From Deltaproteobacteria bacterium (GTDB lineage: Bacteria; Lernaellota; Lernaellaia; JACKCT01), in assembly GCA_020633895.1 (NCBI GenBank), contig JACKCT010000006.1, forward strand, positions 1 through 64,000: a stretch of 64,000 nucleotides of DNA, given 5' to 3'. The position numbers were made by a program, and so were the translations under genes. The notes under the pieces are model-generated. The model was not told the origin of the DNA and searched no databases. It saw only the letters and a list, made by a program, of their open reading frames with translations. Shown one piece after another: positions 1 to 8,129 of this stretch. Positions within the stretch are counted from its first letter, which is position 1; every line of letters starts with the position of its first letter.

Positions 1-102
1 GCTCGGACCAAATCGCCTGAAAATATTGTCAACGACATAATTCCTATGCGTTAGTCTCGGATCAACGTAAAACCATATCGTATCCGAGATCGGGACTCAG
101 CC

Positions 103-1593
103 GTGTCTTCTCTTTCAATAAATCAATCGACATTTGATCGCATACATTTTTACGTTCTTTCCCTCTTGGTGTTGATTCCCTTAGTTGTATTAATCAGTCC
201 AACTGATGCGTGGTCGGATATTGACGCGTTTACGGCGGGTTGCGCCCACATGGCGGACGAGCAGTTGGCGTATGGCGATATCCAGACCATGAGCGATGAG
301 CAGATCCTTCAAGAACTCTTTGATTCACCATGCCCAAAAAAATGGGAGCCGCTCATCAAAGATATTCAACGCTTGGGCGGGAGACGATCGTTAAAAATTT
401 TCCGCGCATTTTTCGAAACCGGTTCCGATCGCCCTCAGTCGAAGAAAGAACGACTAATTTGGCCTTTAGGCGGAACGATTGGAAAGATGGCGCGCGATGG
501 TAGTCGGCCGGCGTTGGAATATCTGAAGTTGGCATCCTCGCTGGAATATTGGATTCCACGTGTCGCTATATCCGAGGAAAATAAACAAGAAGGTTGGACT
601 CCGCGACGCTTCGCCGCATCGCGCACGCGTGATTTCTCCCTATTCTTGGGTTGCACCGGTGGGGCGAATACCAAAGCACATTGGAAGCGACTTATTGGTG
701 AATTCGTCCCGACGGATGACTTACTCGTATATCCGGAAATCTGGTCCTACTCTGTCCGAAAGTGTTTGTTTGCCGAACGCGAGCCGGGCTTAGATCGCTT
801 GACCCCCAATATCGATCCCAAAGTCGATGCGGAACTTACCGCTTACTTCGACCCCGAAGTTCCCGCTCGGGGACGATGCGTTCCTCCGATTGCCCCGTAT
901 TTCGAGGACAAATTGAATCGCGAACTTTGGGAGATCCTCGAAGATCCTTCGCGAAAAGAGGATTGGGCAAAAGCGCTGTTGGCAATCGGCCGTATGGGTG
1001 CATCACCGGAGAGAGATTTCCAAAGAATCGCCGAATTTCTGGAAAATCGTTTCTCCGGGGAAGTCGACGATGAAACCTTTCAGGCTTTGGCGACCGCTCC
1101 GATTGCTATGGCAATGTTGCCGCCGCGTATTTCTCCCGGTAAGGACGGAAGGGTGCGCAGCAAGGATTGGAGGGAAAACTGGCAAAAAATCTCCCAACGC
1201 GCGAACCCGGGATATTGGAGAAAGAATAAGGTCCGGTGGACGTTTCATCAGATTCAAGGCGAGACTCAAGAACTTTACTTGGCCCAGCTTTTTATTAAAA
1301 CCTTACCTCTACGAGTCGATTGGGCGAACCGATACTTGCTGGACGAGGCGAAAAACTTCCTTGGCCTTTCGGTCGCAGCGCCTTGGCGCGTCGAAAACGA
1401 TGAATTTTACGAATATATCGTCGATGATTTGAACCCCGGAAATCACAGAGAAAAAATTGCTCTAAGAAATGCCGCGAAGAAAGCGGACACGATACTTAAG
1501 CAGAGTAATGCGTACGGTGGATATTCTCTGCCCTGCTTCGGTTACTTTCGCGACGACGCGGATCCTTTGGACTATTTAAACTTTCCATTTTGA
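103..1593 (+). CDS. Hypothetical exported or membrane-anchored protein
   Basis: I do not recognise a family for this 496-residue protein. The start is a GTG. Residues 16-33 form one long hydrophobic segment ending near SPTDAWS, which reads as a signal peptide or single N-terminal anchor, so the remainder is probably outside the cytoplasm. The rest is soluble, rich in Trp, Arg and Glu, with scattered single Cys residues (GCAHM, SPCPK, LGCTG, RCVPP, LPCFG) and no obvious repeat. The coding sequence and the upstream 100 bases are visibly more AT-rich than the genes to the right, which may indicate transfer or a fast-evolving accessory gene. It converges with the next gene, 7 bases from its stop. 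Coding is well supported by length; function is unknown. Confidence 0.75.
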   Translation: MSSLSINQSTFDRIHFYVLSLLVLIPLVVLISPTDAWSDIDAFTAGCAHMADEQLAYGDIQTMSDEQILQELFDSPCPKKWEPLIKDIQRLGGRRSLKIFRAFFETGSDRPQSKKERLIWPLGGTIGKMARDGSRPALEYLKLASSLEYWIPRVAISEENKQEGWTPRRFAASRTRDFSLFLGCTGGANTKAHWKRLIGEFVPTDDLLVYPEIWSYSVRKCLFAEREPGLDRLTPNIDPKVDAELTAYFDPEVPARGRCVPPIAPYFEDKLNRELWEILEDPSRKEDWAKALLAIGRMGASPERDFQRIAEFLENRFSGEVDDETFQALATAPIAMAMLPPRISPGKDGRVRSKDWRENWQKISQRANPGYWRKNKVRWTFHQIQGETQELYLAQLFIKTLPLRVDWANRYLLDEAKNFLGLSVAAPWRVENDEFYEYIVDDLNPGNHREKIALRNAAKKADTILKQSNAYGGYSLPCFGYFRDDADPLDYLNFPF

Positions 1594-1600
1594 TGTCGAG

Positions 1601-2719
1601 TCATGTAATCGCCTCCCGCTCCCGCGACAAATCCATCTCCAGTCCCAATCCGCTTAGCTCGGCGAGGAACGCTTCGTAGTCGTCGATGAGGCGTTCGGGC
1701 GGGTAGACGCCGCCGGGCTTGTCGTCGAACTTGCCTTGGGCGCACCACTTGGCGGCCAGGTAGCAGGGCAGGGACGTGATGCGCGCGATGTGGCCGACGT
1801 AGGTGTACGTGCTGCGCACCGGGTTGCCTTCGTGCTTGCCGGTCACTTCCACGCGCCCCACCGACTTGTCCGGATCCTTCTTCGAGGAAAACAGCGGCAG
1901 AAACGGCGTGATGAATTTCAACGTCCGCATGCGCCGCTCGTGCGTCTTGGTCAGGCCGATCTTGGCGAGCTTGGCGACGAACGGAAAGATCCACGCGGGG
2001 GCCGACCCGCCGTGCAGATAGACGTCCTTGAGACCCTTGAGGTAGCGCGGCAGCGTTACCGACTCGGCATGGCCGGTGTAAAACACAGGAATGCGTCCGA
2101 TGGGCGCGGGAAAATCGACGACCTTGCGACCGCCGCCGCACGGCACCCGCTCGGCCTGATAGTCGCGCCACTGCAACGTCGTGCCGGTCATGAGGTGCAT
2201 CACGTGCAGGATGTTCGCCGGGCCGATTTCCTCGTTGGACCCGCCGGCCCAGTTGACGGAAATTTCCTCGGGCGTGTCCATCGAATGGTAGCCCTTCTTG
2301 GCCAGGATCTGCGTGAGGCCGGGGGAGTTGCCGAAGCCGGTGAGGATCTTGTTGCCGGCGCGGGCCGCGTCGTCGTCCAGATCGTGGACGGCCAGGAAGG
2401 CGTCGTAGTCGTCGGCGATGGAGATGTAGTTGATGCCCGCGTCGACGGCCGCCTTGCCGATCTTCGCCTCGAAGAAATACGACGGCCCGACGAAACTCAT
2501 GGCCATGTCGTGGTCCTTCATGACCTTCACCAGCGCGTCGTGATTCGTCGCGTCCACGGCGATGCCGGAGAACTTGTCGCCGAACTCCTTGGCCCGTTCG
2601 GTCGCCACCGGGGCCGAAAGATCGGCGATGGTCACGTGCTCGAACACCTCGTCATCACGCATCAAAGGCAAAATGGCCTTCGCCATCGCTCCCGCGCCGC
2701 CCAGGAACAGCAACTTCAT
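1601..2719 (-). CDS. Saccharopine dehydrogenase family NAD(P)-binding protein
   Basis: The protein opens with a Rossmann-type nucleotide-binding strand and glycine loop (GGAGAMA, residues 7-13), followed by the pattern of saccharopine dehydrogenase-like enzymes: an acidic residue after strand 2 (IADLS), the DAGINYISIADDYDAF region, and a TGFGNSPGLT segment. At 372 residues it fits the family of soluble C-C/C-N oxidoreductases. The actual substrate cannot be read from sequence; lysine or carboxynorspermidine-type metabolism are only family analogies. The ATG is preceded by GAGG about six bases upstream. It is transcribed divergently from the GH4 glucosidase with about 190 bases between the starts, so the two may share a control region. 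Confidence 0.85.
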   Translation of the reverse strand: MKLLFLGGAGAMAKAILPLMRDDEVFEHVTIADLSAPVATERAKEFGDKFSGIAVDATNHDALVKVMKDHDMAMSFVGPSYFFEAKIGKAAVDAGINYISIADDYDAFLAVHDLDDDAARAGNKILTGFGNSPGLTQILAKKGYHSMDTPEEISVNWAGGSNEEIGPANILHVMHLMTGTTLQWRDYQAERVPCGGGRKVVDFPAPIGRIPVFYTGHAESVTLPRYLKGLKDVYLHGGSAPAWIFPFVAKLAKIGLTKTHERRMRTLKFITPFLPLFSSKKDPDKSVGRVEVTGKHEGNPVRSTYTYVGHIARITSLPCYLAAKWCAQGKFDDKPGGVYPPERLIDDYEAFLAELSGLGLEMDLSREREAIT

Positions 2720-2909
2720 CGTGGACCTCGATCACACATGGATGAATTTTCGACCCGCCCGAAGAATACACGAAGCGTACGTTCGGTGAAACGTCGGGCG
2801 ATTGGAACGTGACGGGACGCGGCAGTTGTGGTATGGATTGGTCGGGGTCGGCCTTGAATGGGTGTTCAAATTCGAGGCCGAAAAAGAGCCATTGCCACGG
2901 AGACGGACC

Positions 2910-4178
2910 ATGAAAATCGCCATCATCGGCGGCGGGTCGACGTACACGCCGGAAGTGATCGAAGGCTTCATCAACAACGAGGCCGATCTGGGGCTCACCG
3001 AGGTCGTGCTGATGGACATCGACCCGGAGCGCCTGGGCATCGTGGGGGCGTTCGCCAAGCGGATGGTCGAGCACGCGGGCGGCAAGTTCAAGGTGAAGAC
3101 GACCCTCGACCGCGGCGAGGCAATCGACGGTGCCTCCTTCGTCCTCACGCAGTTTCGCGTCGGCCACCAGCGGGCGCGCCACGCGGACATCATGCTGGGG
3201 CTGCGTCACGACCTGATCGGCCAGGAGACGACGGGCATCGGCGGCATGGCCAAGGCGCTGCGCACCATTCCCCACATCCTGGACATCTGCACCGACATCG
3301 AGAAAACCGCGCCGGACGCGTGGGTCATCAATTTCACCAACCCGGCCGGCATCATCACCGAGGCCATCCTCAACCAGACCGGCGTCAAGCACGCCATCGG
3401 CCTATGCAACGTGCCGATCGAGATGAAGATGGTGATCGCCAAGCACATGGGCGTCGAAGAGAAGGACGTCTTCATGGAATCGGTGGGGCTCAACCACCTG
3501 GGGTGGGTGCGTCGGGTGGAGGTGCAGGGCGTGGACGTCATGCCCAAGCTGCTGGAGTTTTTGTCCAGCGAGGAAGGTCCGGCGAATATCCCGGACGTGG
3601 ACTTCGCGCCCGAACTGATCACGTCCCTGGAGGCGGTGCCGCTGTATTACAACCGCTTTTTCTACAACACGCCGTCGGTGCTGGCGGGTCTGAAGGCCAA
3701 GAAGAAATCCCGGGCCCAGGAGGTCATGGACATCGAGCGCGCGTTGCTGGCCAAGTACCAGGATGAGTCCGTCGTGACCAAGCCGGAGGAATTGGACCTG
3801 CGGGGCGGGGCGTATTATTCGAAGATCGCCGTGGAGGTCATCCACGCCGTCGCCCAGGACACGGGCGCCGAGCACATCGTCAACACGCACAACAACGGCG
3901 CCATGCCCGACCTGCCCGACAACGCGGTGGTGGAAGTGCGTTGCAAGATCGGCAAGGACGGGGCCGTCACTCAGCCCACCGCGCCGATGGAGCCGTCGAT
4001 CCGCGGCCTGATTCAGGTGGTCAAGGCCTATGAGCAGCTTGTCGTCGAGGCGGCCGTCAACCAGTCCCGCGCCGCGGCCTTCCGCGCCCTGATCACCAAC
4101 CCCCTGGGCCCCAAGGCCGAGAACGCCACCAAGGTTTTGGACGATCTGCTGGCGACCAACGGGTTGGAGTATTCGTAG
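2910..4178 (+). CDS. 6-phospho-beta-glucosidase, glycoside hydrolase family 4
   Basis: A family GH4 enzyme, which uses NAD+ and a divalent metal to hydrolyse phosphorylated glycosides by an oxidation-elimination route in the cytoplasm. The N-terminus is the NAD-binding loop IIGGGSTYTPE. The metal-binding pair is visible as Cys166 in GLCNVP and His196 in GLNHLGW. NPAGIITEAILNQTG is also diagnostic. The 422-residue length is normal. I chose the ATG at 2910 because it starts exactly at the Rossmann strand and has GGAG about eight bases upstream; the frame stays open to 2802 but that extension has no conserved look. GH4 also contains alpha-glucosidases and galacturonidases, so 6-phospho-beta-glucosidase is the most likely but not the only reading. 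No PTS genes are nearby. Confidence 0.88.
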   Translation: MKIAIIGGGSTYTPEVIEGFINNEADLGLTEVVLMDIDPERLGIVGAFAKRMVEHAGGKFKVKTTLDRGEAIDGASFVLTQFRVGHQRARHADIMLGLRHDLIGQETTGIGGMAKALRTIPHILDICTDIEKTAPDAWVINFTNPAGIITEAILNQTGVKHAIGLCNVPIEMKMVIAKHMGVEEKDVFMESVGLNHLGWVRRVEVQGVDVMPKLLEFLSSEEGPANIPDVDFAPELITSLEAVPLYYNRFFYNTPSVLAGLKAKKKSRAQEVMDIERALLAKYQDESVVTKPEELDLRGGAYYSKIAVEVIHAVAQDTGAEHIVNTHNNGAMPDLPDNAVVEVRCKIGKDGAVTQPTAPMEPSIRGLIQVVKAYEQLVVEAAVNQSRAAAFRALITNPLGPKAENATKVLDDLLATNGLEYS

Positions 4179-4209
4179 GGCGCATTCTCGACAAACGCCT
4201 GTGACCGAA

Positions 4210-4357
4210 CAGAGCCGCGCGCAGCTTGCCAGGCCGAAGCCTTGGCGAAGGCTGGTCAGCAAGCGGTCCAAAGCGTTCGCTGATTCGAAATGCTCGACGA
4301 CCCCTCCCTGATCCTCCTTCGCCAAGGCTACGGAGGGACAGGCAGGTCGGGGCTCTG
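4210..4357. repeat. Dispersed repeat family A, copy 1
   Basis: This element is bounded by CAGAGCC and its inverse GGCTCTG, extended on both sides by AACA/TGTT-type bases. The interior carries AAGCGGTCC...GCGTTCGC and the shared block CTCGACGACCCCTCCCT. The same termini and block recur near 12973-13090 and 22915-22996. It lies between two convergent genes. Confidence 0.7.
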
Positions 4358-4393
4358 TTTGGTCGGAATTGCCGTGTCGATCGCATCATGAAA

Positions 4394-4440
4394 ATTCACA
4401 CCTTCCCGCCGTCCGCGCCGACGTGAAAGTGTGGCACCCT
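4394..4440. repeat. Dispersed palindromic element family B, half copy
   Basis: This is the right-hand half of a five-member element: ATTCACACCTTCCC, a short pairing core, then GTGAAAGTGTGGCACCC. The left half (GGGTGCCACACTTTC...) is missing here. Complete copies occur at 19924, 33161, 44246 and 54398. It lies between convergent genes. Confidence 0.7.
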
Positions 4441-4461
4441 CGTCCCTACACCCCCTTACTA

Positions 4462-5409
4462 TTACTCACACCCCTCCGGCGTCGGGTTTTCCGCGAAGTC
4501 GTCCGTGTCCGTGACCACGCGGGAGATGACGAAACAGTCTTCGCAAACGTACGGGAGTTTGAGCGTGACGGTCTCGCCGATGCCGTAGTTCATCGTGACG
4601 CCCACGGTGTGGGGGCCCGGGTCGGCGTTGATATCGATGAACAGGCTCAGGGGTTTGGAGCCGTACAGGGGCGGCGTGTAACCGGGCGTCGTGGTGGTGC
4701 GATTCGTGACCGGCAGGCGCAGTTCCAACTCGTCGATCCAGTTGAAATAGAACAGATCTCCCGAACTGCCTTCGCCGACGATATTGATGTCCACCACCGC
4801 GCATCCGACGGCTTCTTCCACGCCGTCCTCGTTGCGCCAGTAGACGCCGCCGGAAATGATCCCCCGGCCCGCTTCGATGTCGTAGTCGCCCAAGTAGAGG
4901 TCCACGTTTTTGACCAGCGTTTCCTCGGCCACGCGGAACTGCTGATTCGTCGAGCCCACGACGAAGTGGTATTCGTAGGTGTCCACGTACCCGTCGCCCT
5001 TCACGCGCACCCCCACCCGATCGCCCCCCTCGAAGGGAAGGTCGTCGAAGCGGACGCCGCCGCTGGTGTCGGTGAAGGTCTTGATCTCGGGCACGAAGGG
5101 ATAGCCGGTCACGTCGTCGATCAACTCCACCTGGGCGGTGGGCACCGGATTGTCGGCCGGGTAGCTGAGGACGTGGCCGTAGAGGATGTGCGGAATCGTC
5201 GTGGTTGTCGTCGACGTTGTCGTGGTGGTCGTCGTTGTGGTGCTGGTCGTGGTGTAGTCGTCACCGAAGGGATTGTCTTCGTCGTCGTCATCGTCGAACG
5301 GATCGTCCCGATCGTCGACGGTGTCTTCGTCGGCGGGGCCGCAAGCCGGCGCAAGAGCGGTGGCCAGGACGAGGGTCGCCGCCAGGCTCAAGAATCGCAT
5401 CCCGTTCAT
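4462..5409 (-). CDS. Lipoprotein with Asp/Thr-rich linker and a carboxypeptidase-regulatory-like domain
   Basis: A 315-residue exported protein. It has an N-terminal signal segment ending in LAPAC, a plausible if imperfect lipobox, so it is probably lipid-anchored at Cys23. The mature N-terminus is a low-complexity spacer, first Asp/Glu-rich and then an almost pure Thr tract (about residues 52-72). A globular part follows that begins HILYGHVLSYPADNPVPTAQVELI, a fold pattern typical of carboxypeptidase-regulatory/transthyretin-like beta domains. The ATG at 5409 has GGAG seven bases upstream. It is a paralogue of the next gene upstream on the same strand (5444-6427): both share VRF(D/E)DLP, YEY, FRVAEE.LV and ISGGVYW.N.DGVEE.VGCA. 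The gap is 34 bases, so they are probably co-transcribed. Function is unknown. Confidence 0.82.
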   Translation of the reverse strand: MNGMRFLSLAATLVLATALAPACGPADEDTVDDRDDPFDDDDDEDNPFGDDYTTTSTTTTTTTTTSTTTTTIPHILYGHVLSYPADNPVPTAQVELIDDVTGYPFVPEIKTFTDTSGGVRFDDLPFEGGDRVGVRVKGDGYVDTYEYHFVVGSTNQQFRVAEETLVKNVDLYLGDYDIEAGRGIISGGVYWRNEDGVEEAVGCAVVDINIVGEGSSGDLFYFNWIDELELRLPVTNRTTTTPGYTPPLYGSKPLSLFIDINADPGPHTVGVTMNYGIGETVTLKLPYVCEDCFVISRVVTDTDDFAENPTPEGCE

Positions 5410-5443
5410 GAGCGTCTCCGTTGTTTTCGAATGGCGTTGCCGT

Positions 5444-6427
5444 TTATTCGCAGTCGTTCGGCGTCGGATTCGAGCTGTAGTCGCCGGTATCGAACACGAT
5501 GCGTGCGATGGCGAAACAGTTCGCGCACAGATTGGGGATCTTCTGCGTGTTGATCTTTCCCAGCCCGTATTTGGTGACGGTGGTCATGGTGTAGTCACCG
5601 GCCTGGGCGTTGACGTCGATGTACAGGCTCAAGGGCTTGGTGCCGTAGGCCTCCGGCGAGTTGCCCGGCGCGGTGTAATCGCGGGACGTGTCCGGCAGGC
5701 GTTTTTTGAATACGTTATTCCAATCGAAGTAGATCAGGTCGCCCGGATCGCCGACGGAGGTCAGCTCCGGCTCGACGGTCGCGCAACCCACGCCTTCCTC
5801 GACGCCGTCTTTATTTTTCCAATACACGCCGCCGGAGATGAACGACCGGCCGGGCAGCAGGTCGTAGCCGATCAGGAAGGTGTCGATATCCTCGACAAGC
5901 TTTTCCTCGGCGACGCGGAATTCGTTGTCCTCGCTGCCGACCGTGAAGTTGTATTCGTAGGTGTCCAGGAAGCCGGTCGCCTTCACCCGCACCGCCACCT
6001 TGTCGCCGGGGTCCAGGGGCAGATCCTCGAAGCGCACCGACCCGTTGGACTGGGTGTATTTTTTGATCTCGGGAGCGAAGGGATAACCGGTGTCGTTGTG
6101 CAGCAGCTCAACCTGGGCGGTGGAGAGCGGATCGTCGTCCGGGAATTTCACCACCGTGCCGGCCAGCACCGGTTGGTCGGTGATATCGTCGTCGACGTCG
6201 TCATCATCATCGTCATCGTTATCGTCGTCACCGTCTTCGCTATCGTCATCGTCGTCGTTCAGGCCCGAGTGGCCCGTATCGTCGTCGTCATCGTCGTCGT
6301 CACCGAAGAGCGGATCGTCATCGTCGTCGTCGTCGCTTTCCTGCGCTTCGATCGTGCAGTTGATCGACAGGCCGAGGATGAACAGAACCAGACCCCAAAC
6401 CGCCAATTTCCCCAGATGCAACCGCAT
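5444..6427 (-). CDS. Poly-Asp lipoprotein, paralogue of the downstream gene
   Basis: A 327-residue lipoprotein with signal peptide and lipobox LSINC. Right after the Cys comes a long spacer of Asp runs (interrupted by PLFG and TGHSGLN) covering roughly residues 30-90. The C-terminal globular domain is homologous to that of 4462-5409, including the carboxypeptidase-regulatory-like start and the ISGGVYW motif. The two copies differ mainly in the spacer: Asp here, Thr there. The ATG at 6427 is preceded by GGGAAGGG, a good ribosome site; the frame stays open to 6481 but that would put extra residues before the signal peptide. Likely a surface or periplasmic protein facing a cell-envelope ligand; no function can be assigned. 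Confidence 0.82.
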   Translation of the reverse strand: MRLHLGKLAVWGLVLFILGLSINCTIEAQESDDDDDDDPLFGDDDDDDDDTGHSGLNDDDDDSEDGDDDNDDDDDDDVDDDITDQPVLAGTVVKFPDDDPLSTAQVELLHNDTGYPFAPEIKKYTQSNGSVRFEDLPLDPGDKVAVRVKATGFLDTYEYNFTVGSEDNEFRVAEEKLVEDIDTFLIGYDLLPGRSFISGGVYWKNKDGVEEGVGCATVEPELTSVGDPGDLIYFDWNNVFKKRLPDTSRDYTAPGNSPEAYGTKPLSLYIDVNAQAGDYTMTTVTKYGLGKINTQKIPNLCANCFAIARIVFDTGDYSSNPTPNDCE

Positions 6428-6617
6428 AGACCCTTCCCCGAGTATGAAGATTTGTCGCGTGGAACGGGAATCGAGTAGCACATCTTGCGGCGGTCGCCAA
6501 CAAGAAAACGAGCGGATTATAAATTTTATTTAACACATGTATTGAAATTTTTACGAATTAGCGCCGATGTACAAAGAATTAGGCGGAAATTTGGTCTCGG
6601 ACGGAGGAATAGGCGGA

Positions 6618-8129
6618 CTAATAGCGGCGCAGAGCGGCGAGGACGACTTTGGCGATACGCCCGACCTGGGACGGACGCACCCCCGGATGCACCGGCAGAT
6701 GCAACACGCGCCGGTCGGCGTGGCGGGCGTGGGGATAGTCGGGGACGATGTCTTCGGCCGGGGAGTCGGGCTGAACATCGGGGGAGGCGGCCAGGCGCGC
6801 GGCCTCGGTGACTTCCCCGGAGATGGTCGCGCCGACGGGGGCGATGACCGGCTCGGCCGGGGCGGCGACATGGGCGGTTCGGGAGACGAACTGTACCGTC
6901 GTGATATTCGGGTTGGGCGTGTGGGCCACCCCCGCGTCGGTGGGATTGGCCGGAACGCGTCCGGCGCCGGCGCCGGCGGCCTGGTGGGATCGGGGTCGCC
7001 GAGGCGCGAAGGCATTGCGCGTGTCTCGGGACCCGGGTTGCAGAAACTCCAGCCCCGGCCCGTAGCTCATGTACCCCCGCGTCGTGTCCACACCGTGTTT
7101 GATCAGCTCCTTGGCCAGCCCGTCCGGGTCGATGATCTGCATCGGGAAGCTCATGAAAATCGGCGATTCCCCTTCGCGCAGCGACGGCAGGTCGGCCTTT
7201 TCCGCGCCGTCGAGCAGCGCCAGCATCCGTCGCCCGTTGACCGCGCGGGCGTCGTTGAGGCCGTCGACCTTCTTCAACTGGCGCAGCCCCACCGCCGCCT
7301 GGGCGTTGTTGATGTTGTTTTTGTAAAATTCGGGCGGAGGCAGCGGGTAGTCGTGAGGCGGGTCACTGGTGGCCTTTTCGATCAAATCAAATCCGCGCGG
7401 CTTGCCCCAACGCAGCAGCGGATAGACGAACATGCCGAACAGGGGCTGCATCGCGGCCAGGGAGAGCGCCAGGCCGAACAGCGCCGCCTTGATCGCGTGG
7501 AACTTCGAGGCCGATTTCGTCGGAGCGATCATCGCCCGCAGGCGTTCGGCCCAGGCGTCGTCGTCGGTGACGATCATCGCGCCGCCCAGGGTCGTGAAAT
7601 TCTTGGTCGGCCCGAAGGTGAAATACGCCGCGTCGCCGAACGCGCCGCACATCTTGCCGTTCCATTTCGCGCCCAGGCCCTGGGCCACGTCCTCGATGAC
7701 GATCCAGCCCTTGTCCTTGGCGACCTTCATGACCGCGTCCATGTCCTGCACGCGGCCGTAGAGGTGCGTGGGGATGATGACTTTCACTTCCGGATCGTCG
7801 ATGGCGGCGAGTTGTTCCTCGTCCATCAGCAATGTCTCGGGACGCACATCGACAAATCGCGGCATGAATCCGGACAGGCGCGAGACCGCGGGCACGGCGT
7901 AGTACGTCCACGCGGGGATGATCGCCTTGCCGCCGGTGGGCCCGCAGGTGCGCAACAGAAAATGCAGTCCCGCCCGCGCGCTGGGCACGGCGATCGCGTG
8001 CTTGCGTCCGACGTATTCGGCGAAGGCGGTCTCGAATTTTTCGACCAGATTCTCCCGCGCGAACAGACCCTGGGCGAACGCGATGAAGTCGCGCCAATCC
8101 AGGCTGGGGGAGAAGCGGGCGGTGATCAT
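6618..8129 (-). CDS. DegT/DnrJ/EryC1/StrS-family aminotransferase with C-terminal insertion
   Basis: A PLP-dependent sugar aminotransferase-type protein. Conserved features are PSARAGLHFLLR, the VIEDVAQGLGA region (Asp147) and the PLP lysine in GPTKNFTTLGG (Lys176). The C-terminus VLHLPVHPGVRPSQVGRIAKVV is also typical. At 503 residues it is about 100 longer than usual. The excess is an Ala/Pro/Arg-rich stretch at about residues 368-463, between LEFLQPGSR and DYPHARHADRRVLHL. The ATG at 8129 overlaps the stop of the upstream flippase gene by ATGA, which implies translational coupling. The pairing with a flippase suggests synthesis and export of an amino-sugar-containing glycan. The stretch to 6427 beyond its stop holds nothing I recognise. 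Confidence 0.85.
   Translation of the reverse strand: MITARFSPSLDWRDFIAFAQGLFARENLVEKFETAFAEYVGRKHAIAVPSARAGLHFLLRTCGPTGGKAIIPAWTYYAVPAVSRLSGFMPRFVDVRPETLLMDEEQLAAIDDPEVKVIIPTHLYGRVQDMDAVMKVAKDKGWIVIEDVAQGLGAKWNGKMCGAFGDAAYFTFGPTKNFTTLGGAMIVTDDDAWAERLRAMIAPTKSASKFHAIKAALFGLALSLAAMQPLFGMFVYPLLRWGKPRGFDLIEKATSDPPHDYPLPPPEFYKNNINNAQAAVGLRQLKKVDGLNDARAVNGRRMLALLDGAEKADLPSLREGESPIFMSFPMQIIDPDGLAKELIKHGVDTTRGYMSYGPGLEFLQPGSRDTRNAFAPRRPRSHQAAGAGAGRVPANPTDAGVAHTPNPNITTVQFVSRTAHVAAPAEPVIAPVGATISGEVTEAARLAASPDVQPDSPAEDIVPDYPHARHADRRVLHLPVHPGVRPSQVGRIAKVVLAALRRY

Noticed and set aside
26-57. TTGTCA ... TAGTCT as a promoter for the first gene
   Set aside because: The spacer is 20 bases, longer than all convincing promoters here, so I did not annotate it.
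1736-2812. Open frame opposite the saccharopine dehydrogenase-like gene
   Set aside because: Shadow of a GC-rich gene; Arg/His/Gly-rich translation without motifs, and no ribosome site.
5170-5260. Triplet-repeat DNA in the lipoprotein gene as a possible tandem repeat or CRISPR-like array
   Set aside because: It is a coding microsatellite for Thr and Asp runs. No spaced identical repeats and no cas genes; I saw no CRISPR array in the window.
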